Shown here: positions 27,629-37,108 of the stretch, piece by piece
Layout: every line of letters starts with the position of its first letter
Position numbering within the stretch: the first letter of the stretch is position 1
Program-made: the position numbers and the translations under genes
From: Halomonas heilongjiangensis
Lineage (GTDB): Bacteria; Pseudomonadota; Gammaproteobacteria; Pseudomonadales; Halomonadaceae
NCBI RefSeq assembly: GCF_002879645.1
Contig: NZ_PNRE01000047.1
Span: 1 to 64,000 of the forward strand
Reading direction: 5' to 3'
Length of the DNA: 64,000 nt
The notes under the pieces: model-generated
The model's input: the letters and a program-made list of their open reading frames with translations, nothing else
Database searches by the model: none
Told to the model about the DNA's origin: nothing

Positions 27629-29338
27629 TCAGCCGCGTGACTGGCGGCGGATCGGCGCCTCGCCGTCGTCACGACGACGCGGTGCGCGCTCGGGGGCGCC
27701 GCGATCCTCGCTGATCTCCAGCGGACGGCCGGCCACCCGGGCACGGGCCATCTTGGCCAGGATGCTCGCCGGCAGCGAGCTCGGCAGCTCGACCACCGAG
27801 AAGGCGTTGCGGATATCGATGCGACCGATGCGCGCGCCCTCGATGCCGCCCTCGTTGGCGAGCGCCCCGACCAGTTGGCCCGGCTTGACGCCATCCTTGT
27901 GACCCACGGCGACGCGGTAGCGGGTCATGCCCTCGCTGGGGCCGCTGTCGCGGCGACGCGGCGGCTTGCCGTCGCGGGCGGCGCGCTCACCACGGTCATT
28001 GTCGCGACGCGGCGCCTGCAGGCGACCGATCGGCGCCTCGTCGGCGCGCGCCATGGCGGCGAAGGCACAGGCCAGCTCGATGGGGTCGTGCCCCTCCTCG
28101 ACCAGGCGCTCGACCAGGGCAGTCTGCTCCTCGGCGCCCTTGGTCAGGGAGGCGACCACGCGCTGGTGGAATACCTCGTCGCGATGGGCGCGGATGGCGG
28201 CCTCGTCGGGCAGCGGCATCTCGCTCAGCTTCTGGCCGGTGGCCTGCTCGAGCCAGCCCACCTTGCGCCCCTCGCGGAAGCCGACGAAGGTGATCGCCAC
28301 GCCGGTGCGGCCGGCACGGCCGGTACGCCCGATGCGGTGGGTATAGGCCTCGGCGTCCTGGGGCAGGTCGTAGTTGATGACGTGGGTGATGCGCGGCACG
28401 TCGAGACCGCGGGCGGCCACGTCGGTGGCGATCAGCACATCGACCTTGCCACGCTTGAGGCGCGTGATGGTGCGCTCACGCAGGCTCTGGTCGAGGTCAC
28501 CGGAGAGGCTCGCCACGTTGACGCCACGGGCCGAGAGCTGCTCCATCAGGGTGGTGCAGGCGGCCCGGGTGCGCACGAAGACGATGGCACCGTCGACGGG
28601 CTCGACCTCGAGGATACGCGACAGCGCCTCCAGCTTGGCACCGCCGTCGACACGCACCATGCGCTGGTCGATGCTCGCCGCGGTACCGACCCGGGCCTCG
28701 ATGGCCACCTTGACCGGGTCGACCAGGTAGCGATTGACGATGCGCTCGATCTCGGACGGCAGGGTGGCGGAGAAGAACACCCGCTGGGCATCCTTGGGCG
28801 TGTCGGCGACCACGCGCTTGACGTCGTCGATGAAGCCCATGCGCAGCATCTCGTCGGCCTCGTCCAGCACCAGGGCGGAGAGACCGTCGAGCTTGAGGCT
28901 GCCGCGATCCAGGTGATCGATCACCCGGCCGGGGGTGCCCACCACCACCTGGGCGCCGCGCTTCAGCGCGCCCAACTGCTCGCGGTACTCCTGGCCACCG
29001 CACAGGGTCGCCACTTCCAGGCCCTTGAGGTTCTGGCCGTACTTGCTGAACGACACGGCCACCTGCTGGGCCAGTTCACGGGTCGGCGCCAGCACCAGCA
29101 CCTGGGGCTCGCGGCGCTCGAGCTCGAGGCGCGACAGGATCGGCAGCGCGAAGGCAGCGGTCTTGCCGGTGCCGGTCTGGGCCTGGCCGAGCATGTCACG
29201 GCCTTCCAGCAACGCCGGGATGGTCTGCATCTGGATCGGCGAAGGGGTCTCGTAGCCCAGGGTTTCGACAGCAGAGAGAACGGCAGGCAGCAGGGCCAGA
29301 TCGCCGAAGCTCGGCGCAGCGACAGAAGTCGAGGTCAT
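27629..29338 (-). CDS. deaD: DEAD-box ATP-dependent RNA helicase
   Basis: A 569-residue CsdA/DeaD-type helicase starting at ATG 29338 (an upstream in-frame TTG is less likely). The Q motif is TPSPIQMQ, motif I AQTGTGKT (residues 53-60), motif II LDEADEM, motif III SAT, and motif VI HRIGRTGRAGR. The C-terminus carries a DbpA-type RNA-binding domain (YRVAVGHKDGVKPGQLVGAL, about 475-545) and an Arg-rich tail. It unwinds structured RNA in ribosome assembly and mRNA decay, especially in the cold. It sits behind a long untranslated leader. Confidence 0.93.
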   Translation of the reverse strand: MTSTSVAAPSFGDLALLPAVLSAVETLGYETPSPIQMQTIPALLEGRDMLGQAQTGTGKTAAFALPILSRLELERREPQVLVLAPTRELAQQVAVSFSKYGQNLKGLEVATLCGGQEYREQLGALKRGAQVVVGTPGRVIDHLDRGSLKLDGLSALVLDEADEMLRMGFIDDVKRVVADTPKDAQRVFFSATLPSEIERIVNRYLVDPVKVAIEARVGTAASIDQRMVRVDGGAKLEALSRILEVEPVDGAIVFVRTRAACTTLMEQLSARGVNVASLSGDLDQSLRERTITRLKRGKVDVLIATDVAARGLDVPRITHVINYDLPQDAEAYTHRIGRTGRAGRTGVAITFVGFREGRKVGWLEQATGQKLSEMPLPDEAAIRAHRDEVFHQRVVASLTKGAEEQTALVERLVEEGHDPIELACAFAAMARADEAPIGRLQAPRRDNDRGERAARDGKPPRRRDSGPSEGMTRYRVAVGHKDGVKPGQLVGALANEGGIEGARIGRIDIRNAFSVVELPSSLPASILAKMARARVAGRPLEISEDRGAPERAPRRRDDGEAPIRRQSRG

Positions 29339-29782
29339 CAATCACACCTTGGTAGGCCGGCGATGGCCGGCAAATCACATTGAGGCACCCCCGACGCAAG
29401 CAAACGGTCGGGCGCACTGCGCCAGTCGCTGGGCCGTCATGGCCAGGGGGCAGAGCGAGTCACGGTATCGGGGACGCCGGTCGCACCTGGCATCCGGTTC
29501 GAGCCCAAGGGGCTGGCGAACCGCTAAGGCGACCTTTCTGCGCCGATGCCACCTGTTCTGGCGGCATCTGGTTGGCGCTCCATCTTCACATCTCGGACAC
29601 TGGCGGTAGATGACCGCAGGTCTCGGTGATTCGGCTCGGGCACTCGGCTCAGGCGAATCGTCATGATGGCGGGGTCAGCACATGCGAGGAGCGCGCATGC
29701 TACCATCGGCACTCATCGCTGGCCAGCCTTTTCGGGTTGGCGTTCATCGCGCCCCTTGCCCCCTTCCTGCCAGGAGTTTGCC
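29339..29782. other. Divergent intergenic region and long leader of the helicase gene
   Basis: About 440 bases between deaD (minus) and the yaiI-like gene (plus), with no supported gene. Near the helicase start the minus strand carries the hairpin GCCGGC-CATC-GCCGGC (29358-29373). Long structured leaders are known for cold-shock helicase genes, so a regulatory 5' UTR is plausible. Short frames here lack ribosome sites and protein-like composition. Confidence 0.45.
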
Positions 29783-30232
29783 ATGCCGAGTCTCTGGGTC
29801 GACGCCGATGCCTGCCCCAAGGTGGCCCGCGAGATCATCGTGCGCGCCGCCGAGCGCACCGCCACGCCGACCTGGTTCGTGGCCAACCACGCCATACCGC
29901 TGCCGCCGTCGAAGTGGGTCAGGGCGCTGGCGGTGAGCCACGGCTTCGATGCCGCCGACAACGAGATCGTCGCGCGCCTGGCCGCCGGCGACCTGCTGAT
30001 CACCTCGGACCTGCCGCTGGCCATGGAAGCCATCGACAAGGGCGCCGCGGTGATGACCACCCGCGGCGAGATGCTCGACCGGAGCAATATCCGCGCCCGG
30101 GTCCAGATGCGGGACTTCATGGAGACCCTGCGCGCCAGCGGCGAGCACACCGGCGGTCCCAAGGGCTACGCCGACACCGACCGCCGCGAGTTCGCCAATG
30201 CGCTGGATCGCTGGCTGGCGAAGAACGCCTAA
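29783..30232 (+). CDS. yaiI: UPF0178 (YaiI/YqxD) family protein
   Basis: A 149-residue protein with the PIN-like family pattern: WVDADACPKVAREII at residues 5-19, VSHGFDAADNEIV and GDLLITSDLPLA carrying acidic residues, and the C-terminal RGEMLDRSNIRARVQMRDFM. Function is unassigned; a nuclease-like fold is predicted. CAGGAG lies before the ATG. It overlaps the convergent GST gene by four bases. Confidence 0.9.
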   Translation: MPSLWVDADACPKVAREIIVRAAERTATPTWFVANHAIPLPPSKWVRALAVSHGFDAADNEIVARLAAGDLLITSDLPLAMEAIDKGAAVMTTRGEMLDRSNIRARVQMRDFMETLRASGEHTGGPKGYADTDRREFANALDRWLAKNA

Positions 30233-31233
30233 CCCTTCTCGCGAATCCCCTGCCCCGGCAACCGCTCGCGGTCGTGGGGCCGCTCGAGGTCGAGGAGCGG
30301 GCCACGGGGCACGATGCGCGTCGGGTTGATGGTGTCGTGACTGTAATAGTAGTGGCGCTTGATATGGTCGAAGTCCACGGTTTCCTTGATGCCCGGCCAC
30401 TGGTAGAGCTCGCGCAGGTAGTTCGACAGGTTCGGGTAGTCCTCGATGCGCCTGAGGTTGCACTTGAAGTGGCCGTGGTAGACCGCATCGAAGCGAATCA
30501 GGGTGGTGAACAGCCGGATGTCGGCCTCGGTCAGCCACTCGCCGGCCAGGTAACGGCTCTCGGCCAGCCGCGCCTCCATCCGCTCCAGCGCCTCGAACAG
30601 CGCCACCACGTGCTTCTCGTAGACGGCCTGCTCGGTGGCGAAGCCCGCCTTGTAGACGCCGTTGTTGATGTGGTCGTAGACATCGGCGTTGACCGCATCG
30701 ATGGCTCGACGCAGGTCCGTCGGGTAGAAATCGAGCCGGTTGCCGGTCGAGGCGTCGAAGGCGTCGTTGAAGATCCGCAGCAGGTCGGCGGACTCGTTGT
30801 TGACGATGCGCCCCTCGCGCTTGTCCCATAGCGCCGGCACCGTGACCCGCCCGGTGTAGTGCGGGTCGGTCAGGGTGTAGAGCTGGCGATGGTAGTCGAC
30901 GCCGTTGACCGGGTCACCACTGGAGCCTTCGCTCTCCTGATAGGTCCAGCCCTGGTCGAGCATCAGCGGGCTGACGTGGGAGACGCCGATCAGTTCCTCG
31001 AGCCCCTTGAGCCGGCGCAGGATCAGGGTGCGATGGGCCCAGGGGCAGGCCAGGGAGACATAGAGGTGGTAGCGCCCGGCCTCGGCGGGCAGCCCCGGCT
31101 GGCCGTCCGGGCCCGGGCCGCCGTCGCGGGTGATCCAGTCGCGGAGCTGGGCGGATTCGCGCACGAACTCGCCACCGTGCTTGCCGGTGTCGTACCACTG
31201 GTCATGCCAGACGCCTTCGATCAACAGGCCCAT
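30229..31233 (-). CDS. yqjG: Glutathionyl-hydroquinone reductase (Xi-class GST)
   Basis: A 334-residue protein of the YqjG/PcpF family. The active-site Cys is in SLACPWAHRTLILRRLKGL (Cys63), typical of Xi-class GSTs; NNESADLLRIFN and YKAGFATEQ with the paired Tyr residues near the C-terminus (KRHYYYSHDTINPTRIVP) complete the signature. It reduces glutathionyl-quinone adducts to hydroquinones. A GAGGACACC site precedes the ATG. Confidence 0.92.
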   Translation of the reverse strand: MGLLIEGVWHDQWYDTGKHGGEFVRESAQLRDWITRDGGPGPDGQPGLPAEAGRYHLYVSLACPWAHRTLILRRLKGLEELIGVSHVSPLMLDQGWTYQESEGSSGDPVNGVDYHRQLYTLTDPHYTGRVTVPALWDKREGRIVNNESADLLRIFNDAFDASTGNRLDFYPTDLRRAIDAVNADVYDHINNGVYKAGFATEQAVYEKHVVALFEALERMEARLAESRYLAGEWLTEADIRLFTTLIRFDAVYHGHFKCNLRRIEDYPNLSNYLRELYQWPGIKETVDFDHIKRHYYYSHDTINPTRIVPRGPLLDLERPHDRERLPGQGIREKG

Positions 31234-31316
31234 GGTGTCCTCTCGTCAGTCAACAGGGATTTGAGGTAGAGCCTAGAGCGATTTCATCGAATCTCAAGCG
31301 CATCCTTTGCCACGAT

Positions 31317-32231
31317 TCATTCGACCATATCGAATGGTTCGACCTCCGAGCAGGACGCCACGCCCTGCTTGAGGGCGCTGGCCATGGCGTGAGTCGCCGG
31401 CCCGGCCCGGTCGCGGTCACGATGGATGAGCTGGATCGGAATCTGGCGGATACCGCCGGCGGTGAGCGGCAGCGGCTTCAGCCGCCCCTCGTTCAGGGCA
31501 CCGAGGATCCGCGTCTCCGGCACCCAGGCGAAGCCCAGACCCCGCTCGAGCATGTCGATGGAGGTATGCAGGTGACCCAGGGTCCAGCGCTGCTCGGCCT
31601 TCAACCAGCCCGAGTCCATCGACTGTCGCAGCGCCGAGTCGCGCACCACCAGTTGGCGATGCTGGATCAGGTCGCGCAGGTCGAGCGGGCGTGCCAGCCG
31701 ATGCAGCGCATGCGCCGGATGTGCCACGGCGATGAAGCGCACCGTGACCAGTGGCTCGCCCAGGAACCCCTGGGCGGCGAGCCCCGAGACCACCAGGTCG
31801 GCACTGCCGTCATAGAGCATCTCGATGCCGCCGTTGAGTACCGTCTCGTGCAACTGCACCCGCACATGGGGAAACTCCCGCGAGAAGGTCTCCAGGGCGC
31901 GGGCCAGGGCGTCGGGCGGAAAGACCTGATCGATGGCCAACACCACCTCGGCCTCCAGCCCCTCCGCCAGGCGCGTTGCCACGTCTTCCAGCGAGGCGGC
32001 GCTCTCGATCAACTGGCGCGCCCGACGCAGCAGCATCTCACCCGCTTCGGTCAGGCGTACCTGCCGCCCCACCGGCTCCAGGACCCGTACGCCGAGCTGC
32101 TCCTCCAGCTTGTGCACCGCGTGGTTCAGGGTCGACGGACTCTTGTGGATGGCCTCGGCGGCCCGCGCGAAGCCGCCATGGTCGACCACCGCGGCCAGCA
32201 TCTGCCATTGGGTCAGGGTGACTCGGGACAT
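31317..32231 (-). CDS. LysR-family regulator
   Basis: A 304-residue LTTR. The HTH is at residues 2-45 (LTQWQMLAAVVDHGGFARAAEAIHKSPSTLNHAVHKLEEQLG), followed by an inducer-binding domain. Start at ATG 32231 with GAGGAAAT seven bases upstream, not the Met six codons earlier. It is divergent from a pirin gene, with a CGAAA/TTTCG imperfect palindrome in the shared intergenic region, so it probably regulates the pirin gene. Confidence 0.9.
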   Translation of the reverse strand: MSRVTLTQWQMLAAVVDHGGFARAAEAIHKSPSTLNHAVHKLEEQLGVRVLEPVGRQVRLTEAGEMLLRRARQLIESAASLEDVATRLAEGLEAEVVLAIDQVFPPDALARALETFSREFPHVRVQLHETVLNGGIEMLYDGSADLVVSGLAAQGFLGEPLVTVRFIAVAHPAHALHRLARPLDLRDLIQHRQLVVRDSALRQSMDSGWLKAEQRWTLGHLHTSIDMLERGLGFAWVPETRILGALNEGRLKPLPLTAGGIRQIPIQLIHRDRDRAGPATHAMASALKQGVASCSEVEPFDMVE

Positions 32232-32255
32232 TTCGATTTCCTCGAACACTCAAAG

Positions 32256-32278
32256 CGAAACATTGCGCTTAATTTTCG
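32256..32278. promoter_or_regulatory. Putative LysR binding site
   Basis: CGAAA (32256-32260) and TTTCG (32274-32278) form an interrupted palindrome in an AT-rich stretch between the divergent LysR and pirin genes. Size and position fit a LysR operator. Confidence 0.35.
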
Positions 32279-32329
32279 AAAAATCCGACCTAAAATGCCA
32301 GGGAAACCTTGCAAGAACGGAGAAATCTC

Positions 32330-33184
32330 ATGGCTTCCACTACGCCGCGTCGGGTCGAGCAGCTGCAACCCAGCCATCCCAGTCAGGATGGCGACGGGGT
32401 GAGGATCCAGCGGATCCATGACTTCGGCGGCGGACTGGATCCCTTCCTGATGCTCGACGAGCTGGGGTCGGACCGTCCCGACGACTACATCGGCGGCTTC
32501 CCGCCCCACCCCCACCGCGGCATCCAGACCCTGACCTACGTGATCCACGGCGGCCTGACCCACGAGGATCACCTGGGTCACGCGAGCACCATCCGCGCCG
32601 GCGACGCCCAGTGGATGCATACCGGCCGCGGCATCATCCACTCGGAGATGCCACTCACCGACAGCCAGGGCCTGCACGCTTTCCAGCTGTGGCTCAACCT
32701 GCCGGCCCGGGACAAGCTGAGCCCGGCCACCTATCGGGATGTGCGCGCGGCCGAGATGCCCCGCCTCGCCGGCAAGGGCGCCGAGCTGATCGCCCTCGGC
32801 GGGCGCTGGCAGAACGCCGGCGGCGAGCACGTCGATGGCCCGCTGAATGCCCTCGCCGGCGACGGAGCCGTGGCCCATGTGCGCCTGGAACCGGGTGGTG
32901 AGCTGTCCCTCGAGACGGATGCCCCCACCCTGCTGGTCTACGTCTTCGACGGCAGCCTGACCGTCGGGGAGACCACCGTGCCCCGAGGCCAACTGGCCCG
33001 GCTTGGCAGTGGTGAGCAACTGGTGCTGGGCAGCGCCGCGGGCGGCCAGGCCCTGCTGCTGGCCGGCCAACCACACCGGGAGCCCATCGCCCATTACGGG
33101 CCGTTCGTGATGAACGAGCACGCCGAACTGGAGCAAGCCCTGCGCGACTATCGCGACGGCACCCTGACGGGCACCCGAGGATGA
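32330..33184 (+). CDS. Pirin family protein
   Basis: A 284-residue bicupin. The metal-binding pattern FPPHPHRGIQTLTYV at residues about 62-76 (two His), then HEDHLGH (His) and the distal Glu form the N-terminal cupin site; QWMHTGRGIIHSE is also diagnostic. Pirins of this type (YhaK/YhhW-like) include quercetin 2,3-dioxygenases and regulators. ACGGAG precedes the ATG. It probably answers to the divergent LysR regulator. Confidence 0.92.
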   Translation: MASTTPRRVEQLQPSHPSQDGDGVRIQRIHDFGGGLDPFLMLDELGSDRPDDYIGGFPPHPHRGIQTLTYVIHGGLTHEDHLGHASTIRAGDAQWMHTGRGIIHSEMPLTDSQGLHAFQLWLNLPARDKLSPATYRDVRAAEMPRLAGKGAELIALGGRWQNAGGEHVDGPLNALAGDGAVAHVRLEPGGELSLETDAPTLLVYVFDGSLTVGETTVPRGQLARLGSGEQLVLGSAAGGQALLLAGQPHREPIAHYGPFVMNEHAELEQALRDYRDGTLTGTRG

Positions 33185-33388
33185 CCGACCGCGGCAGGGG
33201 TTGATTTCCCCCTCGTCTTCGGCTCCAATGAACGATTAGTAAACAGCGTTCGCTTTACCCGAGCCGATCTGCGCCAGGCGTGGATCGGCACATTCCTGTA
33301 TGTACATACAGACTAGGCACGCCATGCGTCATGGGTTATGGTTTCGATGCCTTTTTTTATTCTTTTCATCAGTCATTGGCCTTTACCC

Positions 33389-35125
33389 ATGTTGCGAATC
33401 CTCCATTCGCTGCCCCGCACGCACAAGCTGTTACTGTTACCCGTTGCCACCATGGTCACAGTGCTGGGCGCACAGAAAATCGTCACCTCCTTCCAGGATG
33501 TCCAGCGTGAGAATCAGCCGCTCGACACTGTTCTCGTCCCCCTCGATCCCGATACTCAACCCGGCCTCCCCTCGCTGAGTTTCGACCGTAGCCCGGTCGC
33601 CGATGCCATCGAGATGGCCTCGCTGGCGCTCGATGCCACCCGCGAACATGTACCGCTGTCGAGTCTCACCGCCTCCGAAGTCGTCGATATCGATTTTGTC
33701 ACCTCGGCCAGTGCCGCCGGCGAGAGCGCCGAGAACCGGGTGGTGCCACTGACGCTGGCCAGGGCCGAACGGCACATCGACGAGCCGGTCGATGACGGTC
33801 TGGCCGACGAGCCGATGCTCGATGATGGTGCGCTGCACATGGCGGTGGTGATCGGCACCATTTCCAGCGGCATGCTCGATCATGACGAGGCCCTGGTGGC
33901 GGATGCCACCTCCTATGAAGAGGTCCCCGAAGAGGAACTCATCCTGTTCGGGGAAGGCCCGGTTTTCCTCGAGGAAGAGATCGCCGCCAGCGAGCCCTAC
34001 GTACCCGAATGGGAGACCTACACGGTAGAGCAGGGCGATACCTTCGCGGTCATGGCCCAGAATCGCCTGGGGCTCGGCTACAGCGAGGTGTTGAGCCTGC
34101 TCGACGAGCTGCCCGACAAGAACGTGTTGACCCGCTGGCGGGCCGGTAACAGTTTCGAGTATCAGCTCGACGAGGACGGCAAGCTACTGACCCTGAGGGT
34201 GATGCGTAACGCCCGCAATGGCTTCTTCATCGAGCGCGGGGAAGACGGCTTCGAGGTCGCCACCATCGAACGCGCCGGTGAAGCCACCCAGCGCCTGTTC
34301 GCCGGCACCGTCAGCGGCAGCTTCGCCCGCTCGGCACAGGCAACCGGCCTCTCCAGCTCGGAGGTCAGCCAGCTCTCCCGCCTGCTGGAGAAGAAACTGG
34401 ACTTTCGCCGCGACACCCGTCGCGGCGATCGTTTTCAGGTGCTGGTCGAGTCCGACATCGTCGACGGCCAGAGCCTCGACTCCCGGGTGCTGGCGGTGCA
34501 GTACGAGGGGGCTCGCATGGATCTGACCGTGGTCCGCAACGGTGCCGACAACAACTTCTACACCCCGGAAGGCGAGAGCCTCGATCCGGCCTTCAACCGC
34601 TACCCCTTCGCGGGCAGCTACCGCCTCAGTTCCAGTTTCAATCCGCGCCGCAAGCACCCGGTCACCGGGCGCATCAGCCCGCATCGCGGTACCGATTTCG
34701 CCATGCCCATCGGCACCCCGATCCAGGCGCCGGCAGACGGCCAGGTGGAGAAGGTAGGCAATCATCCGGTGGCCGGCCGCTACGTGGTGGTACGCCACGA
34801 CAATGGCTACCGCACTCGCTACCTGCACCTGTCGCGCCCGCTGGTCAATCGTGGCGACCGGGTCAGCATGGGCGAGCGCATCGCGCTCTCCGGCAACACC
34901 GGCCGCAGCACCGGGCCGCACCTGCACTATGAGGTGATCGTCAACAACAACCAGGTCGATGCCATGAAGGTCGACCTGCCGGAGAACCAGAGCCTGTCCG
35001 GCGATGCGCTGCTGGCCTTCCAGCGCGACGCCGAGCCCCTGCTGGCCGTCCTGCAGAGCGGCGAGACCGGCACCGTGGTCGCCCGCGCGCAACAGCCCGA
35101 AGCGAGCGACGACGACGAGGGCTGA
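33389..35125 (+). CDS. M23 family peptidoglycan endopeptidase (MepM-like)
   Basis: About 578 residues from ATG 33389, whose product start (MLRILHSLPRTHKLLLLPVA) resembles the MepM anchor; an in-frame ATG at 33338 is an alternative, and neither has a strong ribosome site. A single N-terminal transmembrane anchor is followed by an acidic linker (about 40-210) longer than in E. coli MepM, a LysM/OapA-like region (YTVEQGDTFAVMAQNRLGLG), and the C-terminal LytM domain with HRGTDFAMP, then YLHLS and GPHLHYEV (zinc ligands intact). It cleaves D-Ala-mDAP cross-links to allow wall growth. The acidic linker fits a salt-adapted envelope. Confidence 0.9.
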   Translation: MLRILHSLPRTHKLLLLPVATMVTVLGAQKIVTSFQDVQRENQPLDTVLVPLDPDTQPGLPSLSFDRSPVADAIEMASLALDATREHVPLSSLTASEVVDIDFVTSASAAGESAENRVVPLTLARAERHIDEPVDDGLADEPMLDDGALHMAVVIGTISSGMLDHDEALVADATSYEEVPEEELILFGEGPVFLEEEIAASEPYVPEWETYTVEQGDTFAVMAQNRLGLGYSEVLSLLDELPDKNVLTRWRAGNSFEYQLDEDGKLLTLRVMRNARNGFFIERGEDGFEVATIERAGEATQRLFAGTVSGSFARSAQATGLSSSEVSQLSRLLEKKLDFRRDTRRGDRFQVLVESDIVDGQSLDSRVLAVQYEGARMDLTVVRNGADNNFYTPEGESLDPAFNRYPFAGSYRLSSSFNPRRKHPVTGRISPHRGTDFAMPIGTPIQAPADGQVEKVGNHPVAGRYVVVRHDNGYRTRYLHLSRPLVNRGDRVSMGERIALSGNTGRSTGPHLHYEVIVNNNQVDAMKVDLPENQSLSGDALLAFQRDAEPLLAVLQSGETGTVVARAQQPEASDDDEG

Positions 35126-35148
35126 GCCTTCCCCACCCGAGCCTCGTC

Positions 35149-35183
35149 CCGCGCCCCGCCATCGAGCGGGGCGCGGTCCTTCC
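35149..35183 (+). terminator. Terminator of the endopeptidase gene
   Basis: An 11-bp perfect GC stem (CCGCGCCCCGC 35149-35159 with GCGGGGCGCGG 35166-35176) is followed by TCCTTCC, 24 bases after the stop codon. The U-run is poor but the stem is strong. Confidence 0.65.
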
Positions 35184-35248
35184 GGGGGATGAGAGATCCC
35201 CTCGCCGGCCGGGTAGACTGAACAGCTTCCCAGGACCGGAGATCCCGC

Positions 35249-37108
35249 TTGTCCTCACCCCATCTGCGCCGCGCCATCCCTGCACCGCCCGCCAACGGCA
35301 ACCGCCTCAACGCCTTCTTCGGTGTCTTTCGCTACAGCCACCGGGCGCTCACGCTGGTTTGGCAGACCTCCCGCTCGCTGACCCTGGGTCTGGCCGCCTG
35401 CACCCTGGTCGCCGGGGTACTGCCGGCGGTGGCGGCCTGGATCGGCCAGTTGATCGTCGATGCCGTGGTGGCCGCCATGGTCGATCATGGCGAGACAGGC
35501 CGCGTGGACTGGTGGCCGGTGCTGCGCTACGTGCTGGCCGAGGCGGGGGTGATCGCCGTCATCGCCCTGGCCCAGCGCGGGCTCTCGGCCCAGCAGTCGC
35601 TGTTGCGCGCCCTGCTCGGCCAGAAGGTCAACGTGATGATCCTCGAGAAGGCCGGCACCCTCACGCTCGCCCAGTTCGAGGATTCGGAGTTCTACGACAA
35701 GCTGACCCGAGCCCGACGCGAGGCCTCGATCCGCCCGCTGGGGCTGGTCAACAAGACCTTCTCGCTCGCCCAGAACGCCATCTCCCTGGCCAGCTTCGGG
35801 GTGCTGCTGGTGCAGTTCTCGCCCTGGGCGATCCTGATCCTCGTGATCGGGGCCCTGCCGGTGTTCGTCTCCGAGGCCAAGTTCTCCGGCGATGCCTTCC
35901 AGCTGTTCCGCTGGCGCTCCCCCCAGACCCGCATGCAGATGTACCTGGAGACGGTGCTGGCCCGGGAGGACAGCATCAAGGAGGTCAAGCTGTTCGGCCT
36001 CGAGCCGCTGTTGCTCGACCGTTACCGCCGGATCTTCGACACCCTCTACGGCGAGGATCGCCGCCTGACGCTGCGCCGCGAGACCTGGGGCTTCCTGCTC
36101 GGCCTGCTCGGCACCCTGGCCTTCTACGGTGCCTACGCCTGGGTGGTGGTGGAGACCGTGACCGGCCAGCTGACGCTCGGCGAGATGACCATGTACCTGA
36201 TGGTGTTCAAGCAGGGCCAGGCGGCGCTCTCGGCGAGCCTCACCTCGATCAGTGGCATGTACGAGGACAACCTCTATCTCTCCAACCTCTACGAGTACCT
36301 GGAGCAGCCGGTGGACGCCGAGTCCGGCACCCGCACCACCGGCGCCCGGCCCGGAGACGGCATCCGCTTCGAGAACGTGAGCTTCACCTACCCCGGCGCC
36401 GAGAAGCCCGCGCTGTCGGGCATCTCGCTGCACCTCAGGCCCGGCGGCAGCCTGGCCCTGGTCGGCGCCAACGGCTCCGGCAAGACCACCCTGATCAAGC
36501 TGCTCACCCGACTCTATGCGCCAAGCGAGGGGCGCATCCTGCTCGACGGCAGCGACCTGCGCGACTGGGACATCCAGGCCCTGCGCCGGCGCATCGGGGT
36601 GATCTTCCAGGACTTCGTGCGCTACCAGCTCAAGGTCGGCGAGAACCTGGGGGCCGGCGACGTCGCCGCCTTCGCCGACGAGGCCCGCTGGCGGGAGGCC
36701 GCCCGGCGCGGCCTGGCCGACGACTTCATCACCGACATGCCCGGCGGCTACCATACCCAGCTCGGGCGCTGGTTCAAGGGCGGCCAGGAGCTCTCCGGCG
36801 GCCAGTGGCAGAAGATCGCCCTGTCGCGGGCCTACATGCGCGAGAGCGCCGACATCCTGGTGCTCGACGAGCCCACCGCGGCCATGGACGCCGCCGCCGA
36901 AGCCGCGGTGTTCGCCGACTTCCGCGAACACAGCCACGACAAGATGACCATCCTGATCTCCCACCGCTTCTCCACGGTGCGCGCCGCCGACCAGATCCTG
37001 GTGGTCGACGGCGGCAGGATCCTCGAGCGGGGCGACCACGACAGCCTGATGGCGGCCGATGGCCGCTATGCGCGGCTGTTCCGGTTGCAGGCCGAGGGCT
37101 ACCGCTGA
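35249..37108 (+). CDS. ABC exporter, fused permease-ATPase
   Basis: A 619-residue half-transporter. It has six transmembrane segments (about 40-330), then a nucleotide-binding domain with GANGSGKTTLIKLL (Walker A), LSGGQWQKIALSRAYM (signature) and ILVLDEPTAAMDAAAE (Walker B). It starts at TTG 35249, eight bases after CCGGAG; no in-frame ATG or GTG gives a sensible N-terminus. A homodimeric exporter of lipid, peptide or drug; substrate unknown. The start-codon choice suggests low expression. Confidence 0.9.
   Translation: MSSPHLRRAIPAPPANGNRLNAFFGVFRYSHRALTLVWQTSRSLTLGLAACTLVAGVLPAVAAWIGQLIVDAVVAAMVDHGETGRVDWWPVLRYVLAEAGVIAVIALAQRGLSAQQSLLRALLGQKVNVMILEKAGTLTLAQFEDSEFYDKLTRARREASIRPLGLVNKTFSLAQNAISLASFGVLLVQFSPWAILILVIGALPVFVSEAKFSGDAFQLFRWRSPQTRMQMYLETVLAREDSIKEVKLFGLEPLLLDRYRRIFDTLYGEDRRLTLRRETWGFLLGLLGTLAFYGAYAWVVVETVTGQLTLGEMTMYLMVFKQGQAALSASLTSISGMYEDNLYLSNLYEYLEQPVDAESGTRTTGARPGDGIRFENVSFTYPGAEKPALSGISLHLRPGGSLALVGANGSGKTTLIKLLTRLYAPSEGRILLDGSDLRDWDIQALRRRIGVIFQDFVRYQLKVGENLGAGDVAAFADEARWREAARRGLADDFITDMPGGYHTQLGRWFKGGQELSGGQWQKIALSRAYMRESADILVLDEPTAAMDAAAEAAVFADFREHSHDKMTILISHRFSTVRAADQILVVDGGRILERGDHDSLMAADGRYARLFRLQAEGYR

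Noticed and set aside
29349..29712. Short frames on both strands in the helicase leader
   Set aside because: No ribosome-binding sites and no protein-like composition; treated as untranslated leader.
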